Positions 1 through 9,761 of a stretch of DNA of 36,882 nt are shown here, piece by piece; position 1 is the stretch's first letter, and the number at the start of each line of letters is the position of its first letter. Location of the stretch: NCBI GenBank assembly GCA_015485435.1, contig WFTO01000222.1, positions 1 through 36,882 on the forward strand, in the 5' to 3' direction. The DNA is from Anaerolineae bacterium. Its GTDB lineage: Bacteria > Chloroflexota > Anaerolineae > J102. Under the pieces are notes generated by a model, which made no database searches, was not told the origin of the DNA, and worked only from the letters and a program-made list of their open reading frames with translations. The position numbers and the translations under genes are program-made.

Positions 1-1
1 C

Positions 2-1435
2 TCCGGCAGCCTCAGCAACCGGCCCGGCCTCTCCCGCCTGCTGCGGGATGCGGACGCGGGCCTGTTCGACGTGGTCATCGTGCACAAAGTGGATCGCTTC
101 TTCCGCGATCTGGCCGGTTTCCTCAACGCCCTGCGCCAGCTCAATGACGCGGGCGTGGCCTTCCTCTCGGTGCGGGAGAATATCGACTTCACCTCGGCCT
201 GGGGCAAGCTGGCCCTGGTCATCCTGGCCACCATCGCCGAGATCTTCTTGGACATCCTCAAGGAGGAGACCCAGAAGGGCAAGCGCCAGCGGGTGCGCAA
301 GGGCCTGTGGAACGGCTCCGTCCCCACCGGCTACTGCCAGGGTCTCTGCGCCAATTGCACCGATCCCAACGGCCCCGGCTACTGCCCCTATGTGGGCCGG
401 GAGAATGTGGGCGACGGTCAGAACCTGGTGCTGCATCCCATCGACAGCGTGGCCATCGCCAAGATGTTCGAGTGGTACGCCACGGGCGAGTATTCCGATG
501 CGGACATCGCGGACGCGTTTAATCACTACCAGTATGAGCTGCCCGACGGCGGCACGGTGACCTTCCGCACCCGCGGCCGCGGGCATGGCAGCAAGTATCC
601 GCCTGGCCCCTACGGCAAGGACACGGTGCGCAGCATTTTGCAGCGCAAGTTCTACACCGGCGTCGTCACCTACAAGGGCGAGGAGATGCCGGGCAATCAC
701 CCGGCCATCATCGACCTGGAACTCTTCGACAAGGTGCAGGCGATGCGCAAGCTGCGGGGGAACAATCCTCGCCGCCGCAAGAACGGCAGCAAGCCCACCC
801 GCGTCTTCCCCCTCACCGGCATCCTGCGCTGCGACGAATGCGGGGGGCGCATGCGGGGCCAGGCCGGCAGCAACGGCGCCCGCTACTACGCCTGCGTCAA
901 CCGCCTGCAGAAGAAGACCGCCTGCACCCAGCCTATGGTGCCTGCTGATGATATCGAGGCCCAGGTCGCGAATCTGATCCTCTCCATGCCCCAGGGCGAG
1001 GGCTGGCGGGAGGATGTGCTGGCCCACGCCTTCCCCGATGAGGACCTGCTGGCCACGGAAGAGCGGGCCGCAGCCCTCAAGGCCCGCTACGACCGCCTGG
1101 TGGAGCTGTATGTCTCCGGCAAGATCGACCGCGAGCAATTCGACCGCGAGGAAACCGACTATCGCCGGGAGATGGCGCTGTTGACAGCAGGCAAAAAGCG
1201 TGATATGTTGGAGATGGTTCAGCTTGTCCTGGACTTCCCCGACTTGTGGGACAACGCTGACGATTTACAAAAGAAAAAACTGTTGCAGCGTTTCTTTGCA
1301 ACAGTTCATGTCAAGGGCAAAAAAATCGAGGGCGTTCAGCCTGTGAAAAGCTTCTACGCCCTCTTTGAGTATTGCTGCTACGGGAGCGACGGGAATCGAA
1401 CCCGCGATCTCCGGCTTGACAGGCCGGCGTGTTAA
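2..1435 (+). CDS. Large serine recombinase (resolvase N-terminal remnant, recombinase domain, zinc ribbon), 5'-truncated by window edge
   Basis: Open reading frame continues upstream of the GTG at 71 to the window edge (SGSLSNRPGLSRLLRDADAGLFDVVIVHKVDRFFRDL); recombinase-domain region, CDECGGRMRG...YYACVNR...C zinc ribbon and coiled-coil C-terminus. Last ~18 codons overlap tRNA-Asp antisense. Confidence 0.9.
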   Translation, partial: SGSLSNRPGLSRLLRDADAGLFDVVIVHKVDRFFRDLAGFLNALRQLNDAGVAFLSVRENIDFTSAWGKLALVILATIAEIFLDILKEETQKGKRQRVRKGLWNGSVPTGYCQGLCANCTDPNGPGYCPYVGRENVGDGQNLVLHPIDSVAIAKMFEWYATGEYSDADIADAFNHYQYELPDGGTVTFRTRGRGHGSKYPPGPYGKDTVRSILQRKFYTGVVTYKGEEMPGNHPAIIDLELFDKVQAMRKLRGNNPRRRKNGSKPTRVFPLTGILRCDECGGRMRGQAGSNGARYYACVNRLQKKTACTQPMVPADDIEAQVANLILSMPQGEGWREDVLAHAFPDEDLLATEERAAALKARYDRLVELYVSGKIDREQFDREETDYRREMALLTAGKKRDMLEMVQLVLDFPDLWDNADDLQKKKLLQRFFATVHVKGKKIEGVQPVKSFYALFEYCCYGSDGNRTRDLRLDRPAC

Positions 1436-1453
1436 CCGCTACACTACGCCCCC
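1381..1453 (-). tRNA. tRNA-Asp (GTC)
   Basis: Reverse complement GGGGGCGTAGTGTAGCGGTTAACACGCCGGCCTGTCAAGCCGGAGATCGCGGGTTCGAATCCCGTCGCTCCCG; 7-bp acceptor stem with one G-T, CCGGC-CTGTCAA-GCCGG anticodon arm, GGTTCGAATCC T-arm; no encoded CCA. Confidence 0.95.
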
Positions 1454-1476
1454 TTGCATCTTCAGTTGCAGAGGGC

Positions 1477-1505
1477 ATTCTAGCTGATTTACTCAAGTTT
1501 GTCAA
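1477..1505 (-). promoter_or_regulatory. Sigma70-type promoter for tRNA-Asp
   Basis: On the minus strand TTGACA (1505-1500), 17-nt spacer, TAGAAT (1482-1477), about 24 nt upstream of the tRNA 5' end. Confidence 0.8.
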
Positions 1506-2000
1506 GTCTGGAACGGGGTCTTTTTTGAATCATGAAGACAAAAAATGGAAGGGCATTGGGAGACTACAGTTGTCAAAAACCTAAAAAGAAAATGTTTACG
1601 AACTGATCATTCAAGGACTTTATGCAATGCAAAAACGCCCTCGGGACTTGACGAGCGATTGCCAAACGGGGGGTGATGCAAAGTCGCCTTGCGGTGTCTT
1701 GACGACAGCTAGGAAATGTTTGCCTAATTGAAGGCGTCAGTCTTGCAAGTAATGGATATCCACAATATGAAAATAGCATTGGGGTTGGACGAAAATCATG
1801 GTGCTTCATCAAAACTACAGAAAGGATCCTGCATCGAAAACCTTCCGGGGAGACTATCCGCCGGCCCGTTACCAATGAAAGATGCCACGGAAAAATGCTC
1901 TCATCCATTGGACCAGGAACCAGGTTCTTTTTCCCCCAAGCTACATCCTGATGGCAATGAAAGGCCTTTTTTCAGCCGTTATCCTCTCAAAAAGGAGCTT

Positions 2001-2080
2001 CTGTCATAGAACTCACATTCTTCATCATTTTGTCATCATTTTGACACAGTTCAGACATATTCGTGTGGTTAGTGTAGAGT
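2001..2080 (+). promoter_or_regulatory. Operator-like array of 11-bp-phased repeats followed by a possible -10 (TAGAGT)
   Basis: CTGTCATAGAA/CTCACATTCTT/CATCATTTTGT/CATCATTTTGA/CACAGTTCAGA/CATATTCGTGT in an 11-nt register (2001-2066), with exact tandem TCATCATTTTG x2 at 2022-2043; TAGAGT at 2075-2080. Confidence 0.45.
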
Positions 2081-2145
2081 AAAGGTTTCCTGATCGTAAC
2101 GGTTTTGGCAGAGTCCATCTATCTTGACCACTTAGGAGGTGTGTC

Positions 2146-2697
2146 ATGATCAACTATTTGACCCTTATCATGATTGATTTGATCGCAGGATATACGCTTC
2201 TAACCTATTTCTTGGCCATTGGTTTAGATGTTGAACGCGGGAAAGGATTGGCCGCAGCTTTCGGTGGCGTGGGTTTGCTGAATCTTGTGCTGGGCCTTGG
2301 CATCACTCTGACCTGGCCCCTGCCTGGAAGCTACAACATCTTGTTTGGCGAAGCCACAGCGATGTTTGGAATAGTCTTCCTGGCTGCAGGTATTGCCATC
2401 GCCCGAGAATGGGACCTTTATCCCATCACACTGATTGCCTCCATCTTTGGGATTTATGTACTCATCGCAGGATGGGGAATATTCAGTTTGAACATGACGC
2501 GTACACCTCTCATGACGACGGTGCTGTATCTTCTTGTTGGGATTACCGCACTGCTGGCTCCCCTGGGCTGGAAAAAACGTGAAAGTGGCGGGTTGCTCAA
2601 GGCGGGTATGGCACTGACCATTATCACGGCCTTGCTTTGGTTCGTAACCTTTGCTGGCAGTTTGCTCGGACATCTGCAGGCCAATCTCCCTTCTTGA
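2146..2697 (+). CDS. DUF981-like multi-pass membrane protein
   Basis: 183 aa with several hydrophobic helices; AGGAGGT Shine-Dalgarno just upstream of ATG. Confidence 0.75.
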   Translation: MINYLTLIMIDLIAGYTLLTYFLAIGLDVERGKGLAAAFGGVGLLNLVLGLGITLTWPLPGSYNILFGEATAMFGIVFLAAGIAIAREWDLYPITLIASIFGIYVLIAGWGIFSLNMTRTPLMTTVLYLLVGITALLAPLGWKKRESGGLLKAGMALTIITALLWFVTFAGSLLGHLQANLPS

Positions 2698-2719
2698 TCA
2701 CATCTTTTCTTAACATCAA

Positions 2720-2744
2720 GAGAGCCTCCACAGTCGGGGCTCTC
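2720..2744 (+). terminator. Candidate hairpin terminator after the DUF981-like gene
   Basis: GAGAGCC-N11-GGCTCTC inverted repeat shortly after the stop codon, followed by a weak pyrimidine tract (CTTTC). Confidence 0.5.
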
Positions 2745-3642
2745 CTTTCATGTTTCTGTTCCGGTCTTGCATCATGCACTTCGTTGACACGCCGCGATCA
2801 AAAATGGCGCTTTCTCATGGTCTGGCAAAATCCTTTATCGCCGGCACCATCACGACGGCGATTTTTTAATCATCGCCGTTATCCCCGGGGTTGGATAAAT
2901 CATCACCGAGATTATTTTTCAGCAATTGCGCACATCTGCAATGCGTTTTTTCGAAGGAGCATCGAGAACGCACCGCGGGTTCTTGGATTCGCGACGGTAT
3001 TTGCGGTGCGGTCAGTAAAATCATTCAGTGGGCAATTTACAGCGGAACCGACATGGTGGTTATGAATCCGAAAGATTTCAATTGACTGCAATTCCACAAG
3101 CTAGAACACGCTGCAATACGCCTGACTTTATATCGATAGCCGCGCCAAAAGCACCATGTTTCAACATCGTTGGCAGACCAAAGAGGTCGATTTTCATGAT
3201 GAACTTTCTCGCGGCGCCATGTCGCGGAATGGTTGGACAGCGTCATTAGTGAACACACGTTCTGCGAGGATAGAACTTACAGTTGCAATGGCTTTCCTCT
3301 GCTACATGCAGGGATTAATGTCTCCGCGCCGGTGTATCTTTCCGAAGCCTACGCCATATCTGCCCAGAAGTGTTGGTCATGCCGAACCCTGGGGGATTGT
3401 CCCCGCGGGTTCCCAATTATTCCCTGGCCTCTGTCTCAATATCCGAGCCAATCGCGTCGCCAGCCACATGGACTTTAGCAAGAACATCAAGTTTGACATT
3501 TTCCCAAAAACGCTGGACAGCTTTTATGAGCTGACCGTCAAAGGAAGGGAATATGCATTGGCTTGGTGACAAGACGACGAAGGGACCATCCCGGTGTTGA
3601 TGGATGCGGATGGGAACGGTCCAAAAGGCCATGTAGAGAGAG

Positions 3643-4443
3643 CTAGGATGACGAGGCCGCTCGCGCCTGCATGGCCCAAAAGAGGCAAATTGAGCCCGCG
3701 ACAGCAGCGTTCAGGGAATTGATATGCCCGCGCATAGGAAGCTGCACCAGCCAATCGCACGATTCGGCCACGAGGCGAGAAAGACCAAAACCTTCGGATC
3801 CTACCACCACAGCCAGAGGACCACTTAGATCGACTTCTGTGAGCGCAACGGCATCCTCCCGCGCCTCAAGCCCCACCACCCATAATCCTGCCTCTTTTAA
3901 CCTTCGAATTCCCTGAACGAGATTGCCTACAATAGCCACTTCAAGGTGTTCAACCGCGCCAGCAGAGGCGTTGACCACCGCTGGTGTAATGTGAGCGGCG
4001 CGATGTTTGGGCAAAAGGACCCCGTGCACGCCAAATGCCTCCGCCGCTCGGAACAAGGATCCCAGATTTTGTGGGTCTTGGATGCGGTCTAACAGAAGGA
4101 GAAAGGGAGCTTCTTGCTTTGTGGCCGCTTGGGCTAGCATGACTGACGGGTCGCTATAAGGATAGGGCCCCGCACTTAACACAACTCCTTGATGATTGGC
4201 GCCGTGCAACCACCCGTCCAGCGCGCGTCGGTCAACCTGGCGGGTTGGAAGTCCGTGCCGTTGGCTCAGATGGCGGATGTCACGGATGATCTCATTTTCT
4301 TTGACGCCCTTGGCCAGATACAGCCCAAACAGCTTACGTCGCCCCGCGCGTAACGCCTCTCGTACGCTATTTCGACCATAGAGGAGTTCGCCGTGCGGAC
4401 GTGGGATGGAGGTAGAGGGAGATATCCGAGTTTTCTTCTTGGG
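3643..4443 (-). CDS. rlmB: TrmH/SpoU-family 23S rRNA (guanosine-2'-O-)-methyltransferase RlmB
   Basis: LLYGRNSVREALRAGRR, LLLLDRIQDPQNLGSLFRAAEAFGVHGVLLP, VVVGSEGFGLSRLV, LPMRGHINSLNAAVAGSI motifs; start set at MPKKKTR (ORF is open to 4524). Confidence 0.9.
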   Translation of the reverse strand, partial: PKKKTRISPSTSIPRPHGELLYGRNSVREALRAGRRKLFGLYLAKGVKENEIIRDIRHLSQRHGLPTRQVDRRALDGWLHGANHQGVVLSAGPYPYSDPSVMLAQAATKQEAPFLLLLDRIQDPQNLGSLFRAAEAFGVHGVLLPKHRAAHITPAVVNASAGAVEHLEVAIVGNLVQGIRRLKEAGLWVVGLEAREDAVALTEVDLSGPLAVVVGSEGFGLSRLVAESCDWLVQLPMRGHINSLNAAVAGSICLFWAMQARAASSS

Positions 4444-4492
4444 CATACGTTTTGCCAGGGGGCGGGGAGTCGGATTGAACCTCACCCAGGGG

Positions 4493-5896
4493 TCAGCGTT
4501 TCCATGACCAAGTGGTGCCATCACGAGTGTCTTCCAGGATGACGCCCAATTCGGCCAATCGATCCCGAATCATGTCTGCCAACTCCCACTGTCGGGCCTT
4601 ACGCAACGCGCTTCGCACCTCCACCAGCAGATCGATGAACGGCGCGGCGTCGGACTGTTGAGCTTCTTTTGGCTGTAGTCGCAGCCCCAACACCCCCGTA
4701 AGCTCTTTGAGGGTGGCTTGTGCTTGGGCGAAGGGTTCGCCGCCCACGCCTGCATCTCTGGCCGTGTTGATTGCTTTTACCAAATCGAAGATATGTCCGA
4801 GTGCAGCGGCTGTGTTGAAATCGTCGTCCATGGCCTCCTCAAAGCGCTTTTTGGCCAGTCGAGCCGCCTCAAGAAGCGCTTCTGCCTCTGGTCCTTCGGT
4901 CAATTGGCCATGGGATGGGCGTAATGCACTTAGCAGTCGCTGCAAGGCCTTCTCGGCTTGGGGGACAACCTGCTCATCATAGACGAGCGGCTTTCGGTAA
5001 TGGGAGCCCATCACCAAAAGGCGAAAGACGTCTGCATCATGTTGGGCCAGAAACTCGTCGATGGTGACCATGTTGCCCAAAGATTTGGACATCTTTTCAC
5101 CGCTGAGCTGAACCATGCCATTGTGCAGCCAATATTTGGCCAATGGTGCATCATTGCAGCTTTCACTTTGGGCGATCTCATTTTCATGATGGGGAAAGAT
5201 CAGATCATTGCCCCCTCCATGGATATCGATGGTAGGGCCCAGGTGTTTACGCACCATGGCCGAGCATTCGATATGCCAGCCTGGTCGCCCCAATCCCCAG
5301 GGGCTCTCCCAGGCAGGCTCATCAGGGGTTTTTTGTGCTTTCCACAGGGCAAAGTCCAAAGGATCCTCTTTTAATTCCTCGGCGAATTTTTCCCGTTCAC
5401 CGCGCAGACTTTCATCAAGTTTGCGACGACTGAGTTTGCCATAGTCCTTATCGCGTCGCACGCGGAAGAACACATTGCCGTTGACCTCATACGCATACCC
5501 TTTGGCGATGAGCTCTTGAATCATGGCAATGATTTCATCGATGGTGCCAGAGACGCGCGGCATGACGGTGGGGCGCTTGACGTTGAGCGCATCCATCTGT
5601 TGCAGGAATTTTTCAATATAACGGCCGGCAAGTTCAAAGGGGTCCTGGCCCGTCTCTCTGGCCTTGTTGATGATTTTATCATCCACATCGGTAAAGTTCA
5701 TGACGTGGATGACCTTATACCCTTTATATTCTAGATAGCGACGGATCACATCGAAGACGATGGCGGACATGGCATGACCGATGTGGGCGTCGGCGTATAC
5801 CGTGGGGCCGCACACGTACATGCGGACAACACCGGGTTCGATGGGTTCAAAAAGTTCTTTTTTTCTTGTGAGGGTATTGTAAACTTTGAGGGGCAT
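4493..5896 (-). CDS. cysS: Cysteinyl-tRNA synthetase
   Basis: 467 aa; [70 protein letters not shown]. Confidence 0.97.
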   Translation of the reverse strand: MPLKVYNTLTRKKELFEPIEPGVVRMYVCGPTVYADAHIGHAMSAIVFDVIRRYLEYKGYKVIHVMNFTDVDDKIINKARETGQDPFELAGRYIEKFLQQMDALNVKRPTVMPRVSGTIDEIIAMIQELIAKGYAYEVNGNVFFRVRRDKDYGKLSRRKLDESLRGEREKFAEELKEDPLDFALWKAQKTPDEPAWESPWGLGRPGWHIECSAMVRKHLGPTIDIHGGGNDLIFPHHENEIAQSESCNDAPLAKYWLHNGMVQLSGEKMSKSLGNMVTIDEFLAQHDADVFRLLVMGSHYRKPLVYDEQVVPQAEKALQRLLSALRPSHGQLTEGPEAEALLEAARLAKKRFEEAMDDDFNTAAALGHIFDLVKAINTARDAGVGGEPFAQAQATLKELTGVLGLRLQPKEAQQSDAAPFIDLLVEVRSALRKARQWELADMIRDRLAELGVILEDTRDGTTWSWKR

Positions 5897-5969
5897 GGTT
5901 CAGTTTCTGTACCGGTTGAGTTTCAGCGGAGTTGCATCGTTTGGGGTCTCAAGCGCTGGATGGATGAGG

Positions 5970-7082
5970 TCACGTTGCGGAGGGATCGTGTTGGGCCGAA
6001 TGGTTAGCGGGCGTGGCGAAGATCATCCTGCCAGCACTGGTCTGAAGCGCCTTTGTCACTTCCAGGTCCACCTCTTGTCCGATGAGAGAACGGCCATGCT
6101 CCACCACGACCATGGTCCCATCTTCCAGATAACCCACACCCTGTTCGGGCTCCTTACCTTCCTGAATAATGCGCAGACGGAGTTGCTCACCAGGCAGGTA
6201 GATGGCTTTGACGGCGTTGGCCAGGTCATTGAGATTGAGTACATTGACGCCCTGCAATGCCGCCACCCGGTTGAGGTTGTAGTCATTGGTGACGATGCCG
6301 ATGTTATGTTTGCGCGCGAGCACCATTAATTTGTCATCCACTTCGCGCACATCCGGCACATCCATATCCACAATGACCAGCTTTGGATGCTCCAATTGTT
6401 GCAAATCGTCAAGCACCTGCAGGCCTCGCCGCCCTCGCGCCCGCCGAAGTGCGTCCGAGGAATCGGCAATGTATTGCAATTCCGAAAGCACAAATCGCGG
6501 GACCAACAACGGACCTGGTAGAAAGCCCGTGCGGGCGACGTCAAGGATGCGACCATCGATGATGACGCTGGTGTCGAGCAAAAGAGGGTAAGGGCCTTGC
6601 GCCAATGGTCCTGGTTTTTCTTGAACCACGGCGCGGAAGCGACCGATCTCCTCTCCACGAAAAGTTTTGAGGATGCGAACCAGATCATCCCGCCGCAAAA
6701 TCAAAATGATCGCGCCCAAATAACCAAAGATGATGCTTGCGATGAATGGTAGGATCGGCCCGAAGGGTGGAGGCAATTTCGCCAAAGGGATGGCCACCAA
6801 TGCGGCCACAATCAGCCCCAGAAGCAATCCGATGCTGCCAGCAATCACCTCTTCGATGGGAATTTGGCGAACCACCCGGATGGCGTATTTGGCTGGGCGA
6901 GTGGTAATCCAGGGGGCGATAATCCATCCAACAATAGCCCCAACCAGCGTCAATGGTATGACATATTTCAAAGATTCCAGATCCTGTAACGGATTGGGGG
7001 TGTCGGTCACAATGGCTCCGATTTCCCAACCGATGATAGCAAAAACAATGAGTCCTAAAATTCGAAAAATCCGATCAAACAC
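5970..7082 (-). CDS. Membrane-anchored PIN/TRAM domain protein (YacL-like)
   Basis: 370 aa; N-terminal hydrophobic helices, PIN domain [24 protein letters not shown]...[32 protein letters not shown]-terminal TRAM-like [41 protein letters not shown]. Confidence 0.9.
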   Translation of the reverse strand: MFDRIFRILGLIVFAIIGWEIGAIVTDTPNPLQDLESLKYVIPLTLVGAIVGWIIAPWITTRPAKYAIRVVRQIPIEEVIAGSIGLLLGLIVAALVAIPLAKLPPPFGPILPFIASIIFGYLGAIILILRRDDLVRILKTFRGEEIGRFRAVVQEKPGPLAQGPYPLLLDTSVIIDGRILDVARTGFLPGPLLVPRFVLSELQYIADSSDALRRARGRRGLQVLDDLQQLEHPKLVIVDMDVPDVREVDDKLMVLARKHNIGIVTNDYNLNRVAALQGVNVLNLNDLANAVKAIYLPGEQLRLRIIQEGKEPEQGVGYLEDGTMVVVEHGRSLIGQEVDLEVTKALQTSAGRMIFATPANHSAQHDPSAT

Positions 7083-7469
7083 AAGAATAAGTCCTCCTAT
7101 TTGATTGTCAATGAGCCTTTGCCAGTAGCCAGCTCAGAATAAATTGAAAGAATAAATCCAAAAATAAAGGAATCTGTCTTCTAAATCATAGCACAGGGAG
7201 GAAGGATCTGACAACGTGCGTAAGCCACTTTCCTATTTTTCATGGCGGGTTTCAATTGCTTGTGCGAAGCAGTGATTTTCCATATCTCGTCGAGGCCACG
7301 TCAGCCATAGCATTACGAGGCCTGTGAGAGCTCGAAAAGCTGAGAACGACGAACCGCTATCAATGAACTTGTCGCTTCGGTGAACGTGGGGGCATCATCG
7401 TCTTACGCGAATGCATCATGTGGCGCATGCGGTTAAAACGTTCAGATGGCGCATCCTGGGCGAGCGGTT

Positions 7470-7498
7470 TTGACAAGGGCCCCGTATAAGGGCACAAT
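7470..7498 (+). promoter_or_regulatory. Sigma70-type promoter for the DUF3467-like gene
   Basis: TTGACA (7470-7475), 17-nt spacer, CACAAT (7493-7498), about 60 nt upstream of the ATG at 7561. Confidence 0.55.
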
Positions 7499-7560
7499 CG
7501 TCTTATTGGTGTGATGGTTTCCCATGTCGTCGTATCATCCTATCTCAACGAGGAGCAATT

Positions 7561-7875
7561 ATGTCCGACGCGCCAAAATCAAAGCAATTAAAGATCGAAG
7601 CCCCCAAGGATCTCAAGCCAATCTACAGTAATTTTGCGATCATCCATCACAATTATAATGAGATCGTCATTGATTTCGCTCATGTGATGCCCAATATGCC
7701 GCACGCGCAGGTGCAAACGCGAATTGTGCTTACGCCTTATCATGCGAAATTGCTGTTACAAGCCTTGATGCACAATTTGCAAAATTACGAAAAACGCTTT
7801 GGCGAGGTAAAAATGCAAGGAGCAGGGCTGCCGAAACGTCCACCGACGGGATTTGATCCCAATCAGGTGCATTGA
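7561..7875 (+). CDS. DUF3467-family protein
   Basis: 104 aa: IYSNFAIIHHNYNEIVIDFAHVMPN...QTRIVLTPYHAKLLLQALMHNLQNYEKRFGEV; Shine-Dalgarno GAGGAG upstream. Confidence 0.85.
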   Translation: MSDAPKSKQLKIEAPKDLKPIYSNFAIIHHNYNEIVIDFAHVMPNMPHAQVQTRIVLTPYHAKLLLQALMHNLQNYEKRFGEVKMQGAGLPKRPPTGFDPNQVH

Positions 7876-7902
7876 AACGACAAACCTCGTCGACTCGGGC
7901 GC

Positions 7903-8724
7903 TTACATGCCCAGCTCTTGCGCCTCCCAATCCCGATAAGCTTTCATGAGTTGCCGGGTAATGGGGCCAGGTGGACCGATCTCGATCGCATCCACTTGAC
8001 GGATGGGAAGCACCCCACGTCGGGTGGACGTGAGAAAGGCTTCTTCCCACTGGGGGATGTCCGATTCGGGCAATGGGCGACGCTCAATAGGAAGATTGGC
8101 CTCTTTCGCCAGCGCCATGACTCGCCTCATGACGGTACCCTCGAGGACAGCACCCAAGGGCGGAGCCGCCAAAACACCATTTTGCACAATAAACACATTG
8201 CAATTGGAACCCTCAGTCACATAACCAAAACGGTCCACCAGCAGGGCGTCGTGCACCCCTGCAGCGCGGGCGGCTTTGCGAGCCAGGCCAGGCACCAATG
8301 TATTGAAGGATTTGATCATCGGCATGGCGCGTTCGCCATGATAGATGATAACCGGAACGCCTCGGACATAGTCCTCTGGTGAGGGGGCCACGTAGGACAT
8401 TTCGTAAAAGTACACATCCGCATACGCATTTCCCAAGTCCAGTGCTAGCGCCCGCACAAGTCCGTCAGGACGATTCGCCTCAACAATTCGATACGCCCAG
8501 GCTGTGAGTTCCTCTAAATCAGGCGCAAGACGCAGTTGGGCGCCTTCAGCTGATTGCAGCAACCGTTCCAGATGATCGCGCAGCGCCACGTATCGCCCGT
8601 TCTTGACGAGAATGGTTTCGTAGACGCCCAAAGCCCCAACAAGCGAAGGTGTGAACACAGGAAAACAGGCTTGCTCTTTGGGAATGAATTGACCATTATG
8701 CAGGATGTGCTCGTAAATGTTCAT
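7903..8724 (-). CDS. Class IV aminotransferase (branched-chain aminotransferase / aminodeoxychorismate lyase type)
   Basis: Start at MNIYEHILHNGQFIP; GALGVYETILVKNGR, KSFNTLVPGLARKAARAAGVHDALLVDRFGYVTEGSNCNVFIVQNGVLAAPPLGAVLEGTVMRRVM fold-type IV PLP motifs. Confidence 0.9.
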   Translation of the reverse strand: MNIYEHILHNGQFIPKEQACFPVFTPSLVGALGVYETILVKNGRYVALRDHLERLLQSAEGAQLRLAPDLEELTAWAYRIVEANRPDGLVRALALDLGNAYADVYFYEMSYVAPSPEDYVRGVPVIIYHGERAMPMIKSFNTLVPGLARKAARAAGVHDALLVDRFGYVTEGSNCNVFIVQNGVLAAPPLGAVLEGTVMRRVMALAKEANLPIERRPLPESDIPQWEEAFLTSTRRGVLPIRQVDAIEIGPPGPITRQLMKAYRDWEAQELGM

Positions 8725-8857
8725 AAAAACCTCAAATGGAATGAATGACATCTTTGTTGCCGTGCATGTCGTGCATGGTGCCAAAATTGCCAACCAGCTT
8801 CGCCATTATTATACTGCTACCCAATCCAAAACCCTTAATTCACAATAAAAAGAGATT

Positions 8858-9730
8858 ATGACGACCACATTCGCCGGAACGGGCGCTGCACAGCGCCCCA
8901 TTTGGGAAAAGTACCTCACCGATTACAACGAAGGCCTGGGCCTGGTCTACGAACGTTTTGTCCTCAATGATTTTCTTGAGAAGTTGCGACGGGATTTTGA
9001 CCTGAAACGGGTGCTCGAAGCTCCAATTTATGGTATGGCGGGCGTGACTGGCATCAACAGCGTCATGCTGGCTCGGCAGGGCGTCCACGTGACCATGGTC
9101 GACGATATCTCGGACCGCGCCGAGGCGGTGAAACGGATCTGGCGCGAGCTGAATTTGGAGCCTGACCTGCATTTGATATCACCGGACAGCTGGGGCAAGC
9201 TCCCTTTTCAGGATGATACATTCGATCTGACCTGGAATTGGGCGGCATTATGGTATCTGCCAGATCCGGCCGCGTTGTTGCACGAACTGGTGCGCACCAG
9301 CCGCAAGCTCGTTTTTGTGGCGATGCCAAACAATTTACAGGTTGGCTATTGGATGCGAAAGTACGTCCTTGATAAGGATTTCTTTCACACCGTGGATGAG
9401 CGTTGGGTGGACATCGATCGTATCCGATGGCATCTGCGAAATGAAGGAGTAGAGATCATTGATAGCGGGGTTTTGGACGTGCCCCCCTGGCCCGACACGG
9501 TCATGCCAGCCAATGAAGTGCTGAAACGTTTGGGCATTCGCAGCGAGAAATTGGAGGAGCAATTCACCGGAGATAGCTGGGAATGGAATACGATGGCCTA
9601 TTATTTGGGAGAACAACCCGATCTTTACGACCGCGTCATAAAATATGCCTGGTTAGATCAAGTCGCTCTGCCATGGCAGATCAAATCGGTCTGGGCGCAC
9701 CATCGTTGGCTATTAGGTCGAGTTGACTGA
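8858..9730 (+). CDS. Class I SAM-dependent methyltransferase-like protein
   Basis: 290 aa; VLEAPIYGMAGVTGINSVMLARQGVHVTMVDDI (degenerate motif I), LPFQDDTFDLTWNWAALWYLPDPAALLHELVRTSRKLVFVAMPN. Confidence 0.8.
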   Translation: MTTTFAGTGAAQRPIWEKYLTDYNEGLGLVYERFVLNDFLEKLRRDFDLKRVLEAPIYGMAGVTGINSVMLARQGVHVTMVDDISDRAEAVKRIWRELNLEPDLHLISPDSWGKLPFQDDTFDLTWNWAALWYLPDPAALLHELVRTSRKLVFVAMPNNLQVGYWMRKYVLDKDFFHTVDERWVDIDRIRWHLRNEGVEIIDSGVLDVPPWPDTVMPANEVLKRLGIRSEKLEEQFTGDSWEWNTMAYYLGEQPDLYDRVIKYAWLDQVALPWQIKSVWAHHRWLLGRVD

Positions 9731-9761
9731 CCCTCTGCAATCCCTTTCTCCCAGTGTGATC

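Noticed and set aside
48-560. 170-aa plus-strand ORF overlapping the recombinase
   Set aside because: Arg/Ser/Pro-rich alternate frame in GC-rich coding DNA.
1728-2082. Short overlapping ORFs of 66-93 aa between tRNA-Asp and the DUF981-like gene
   Set aside because: No ribosome site or recognisable motif, and they overlap the phased operator-like repeats.
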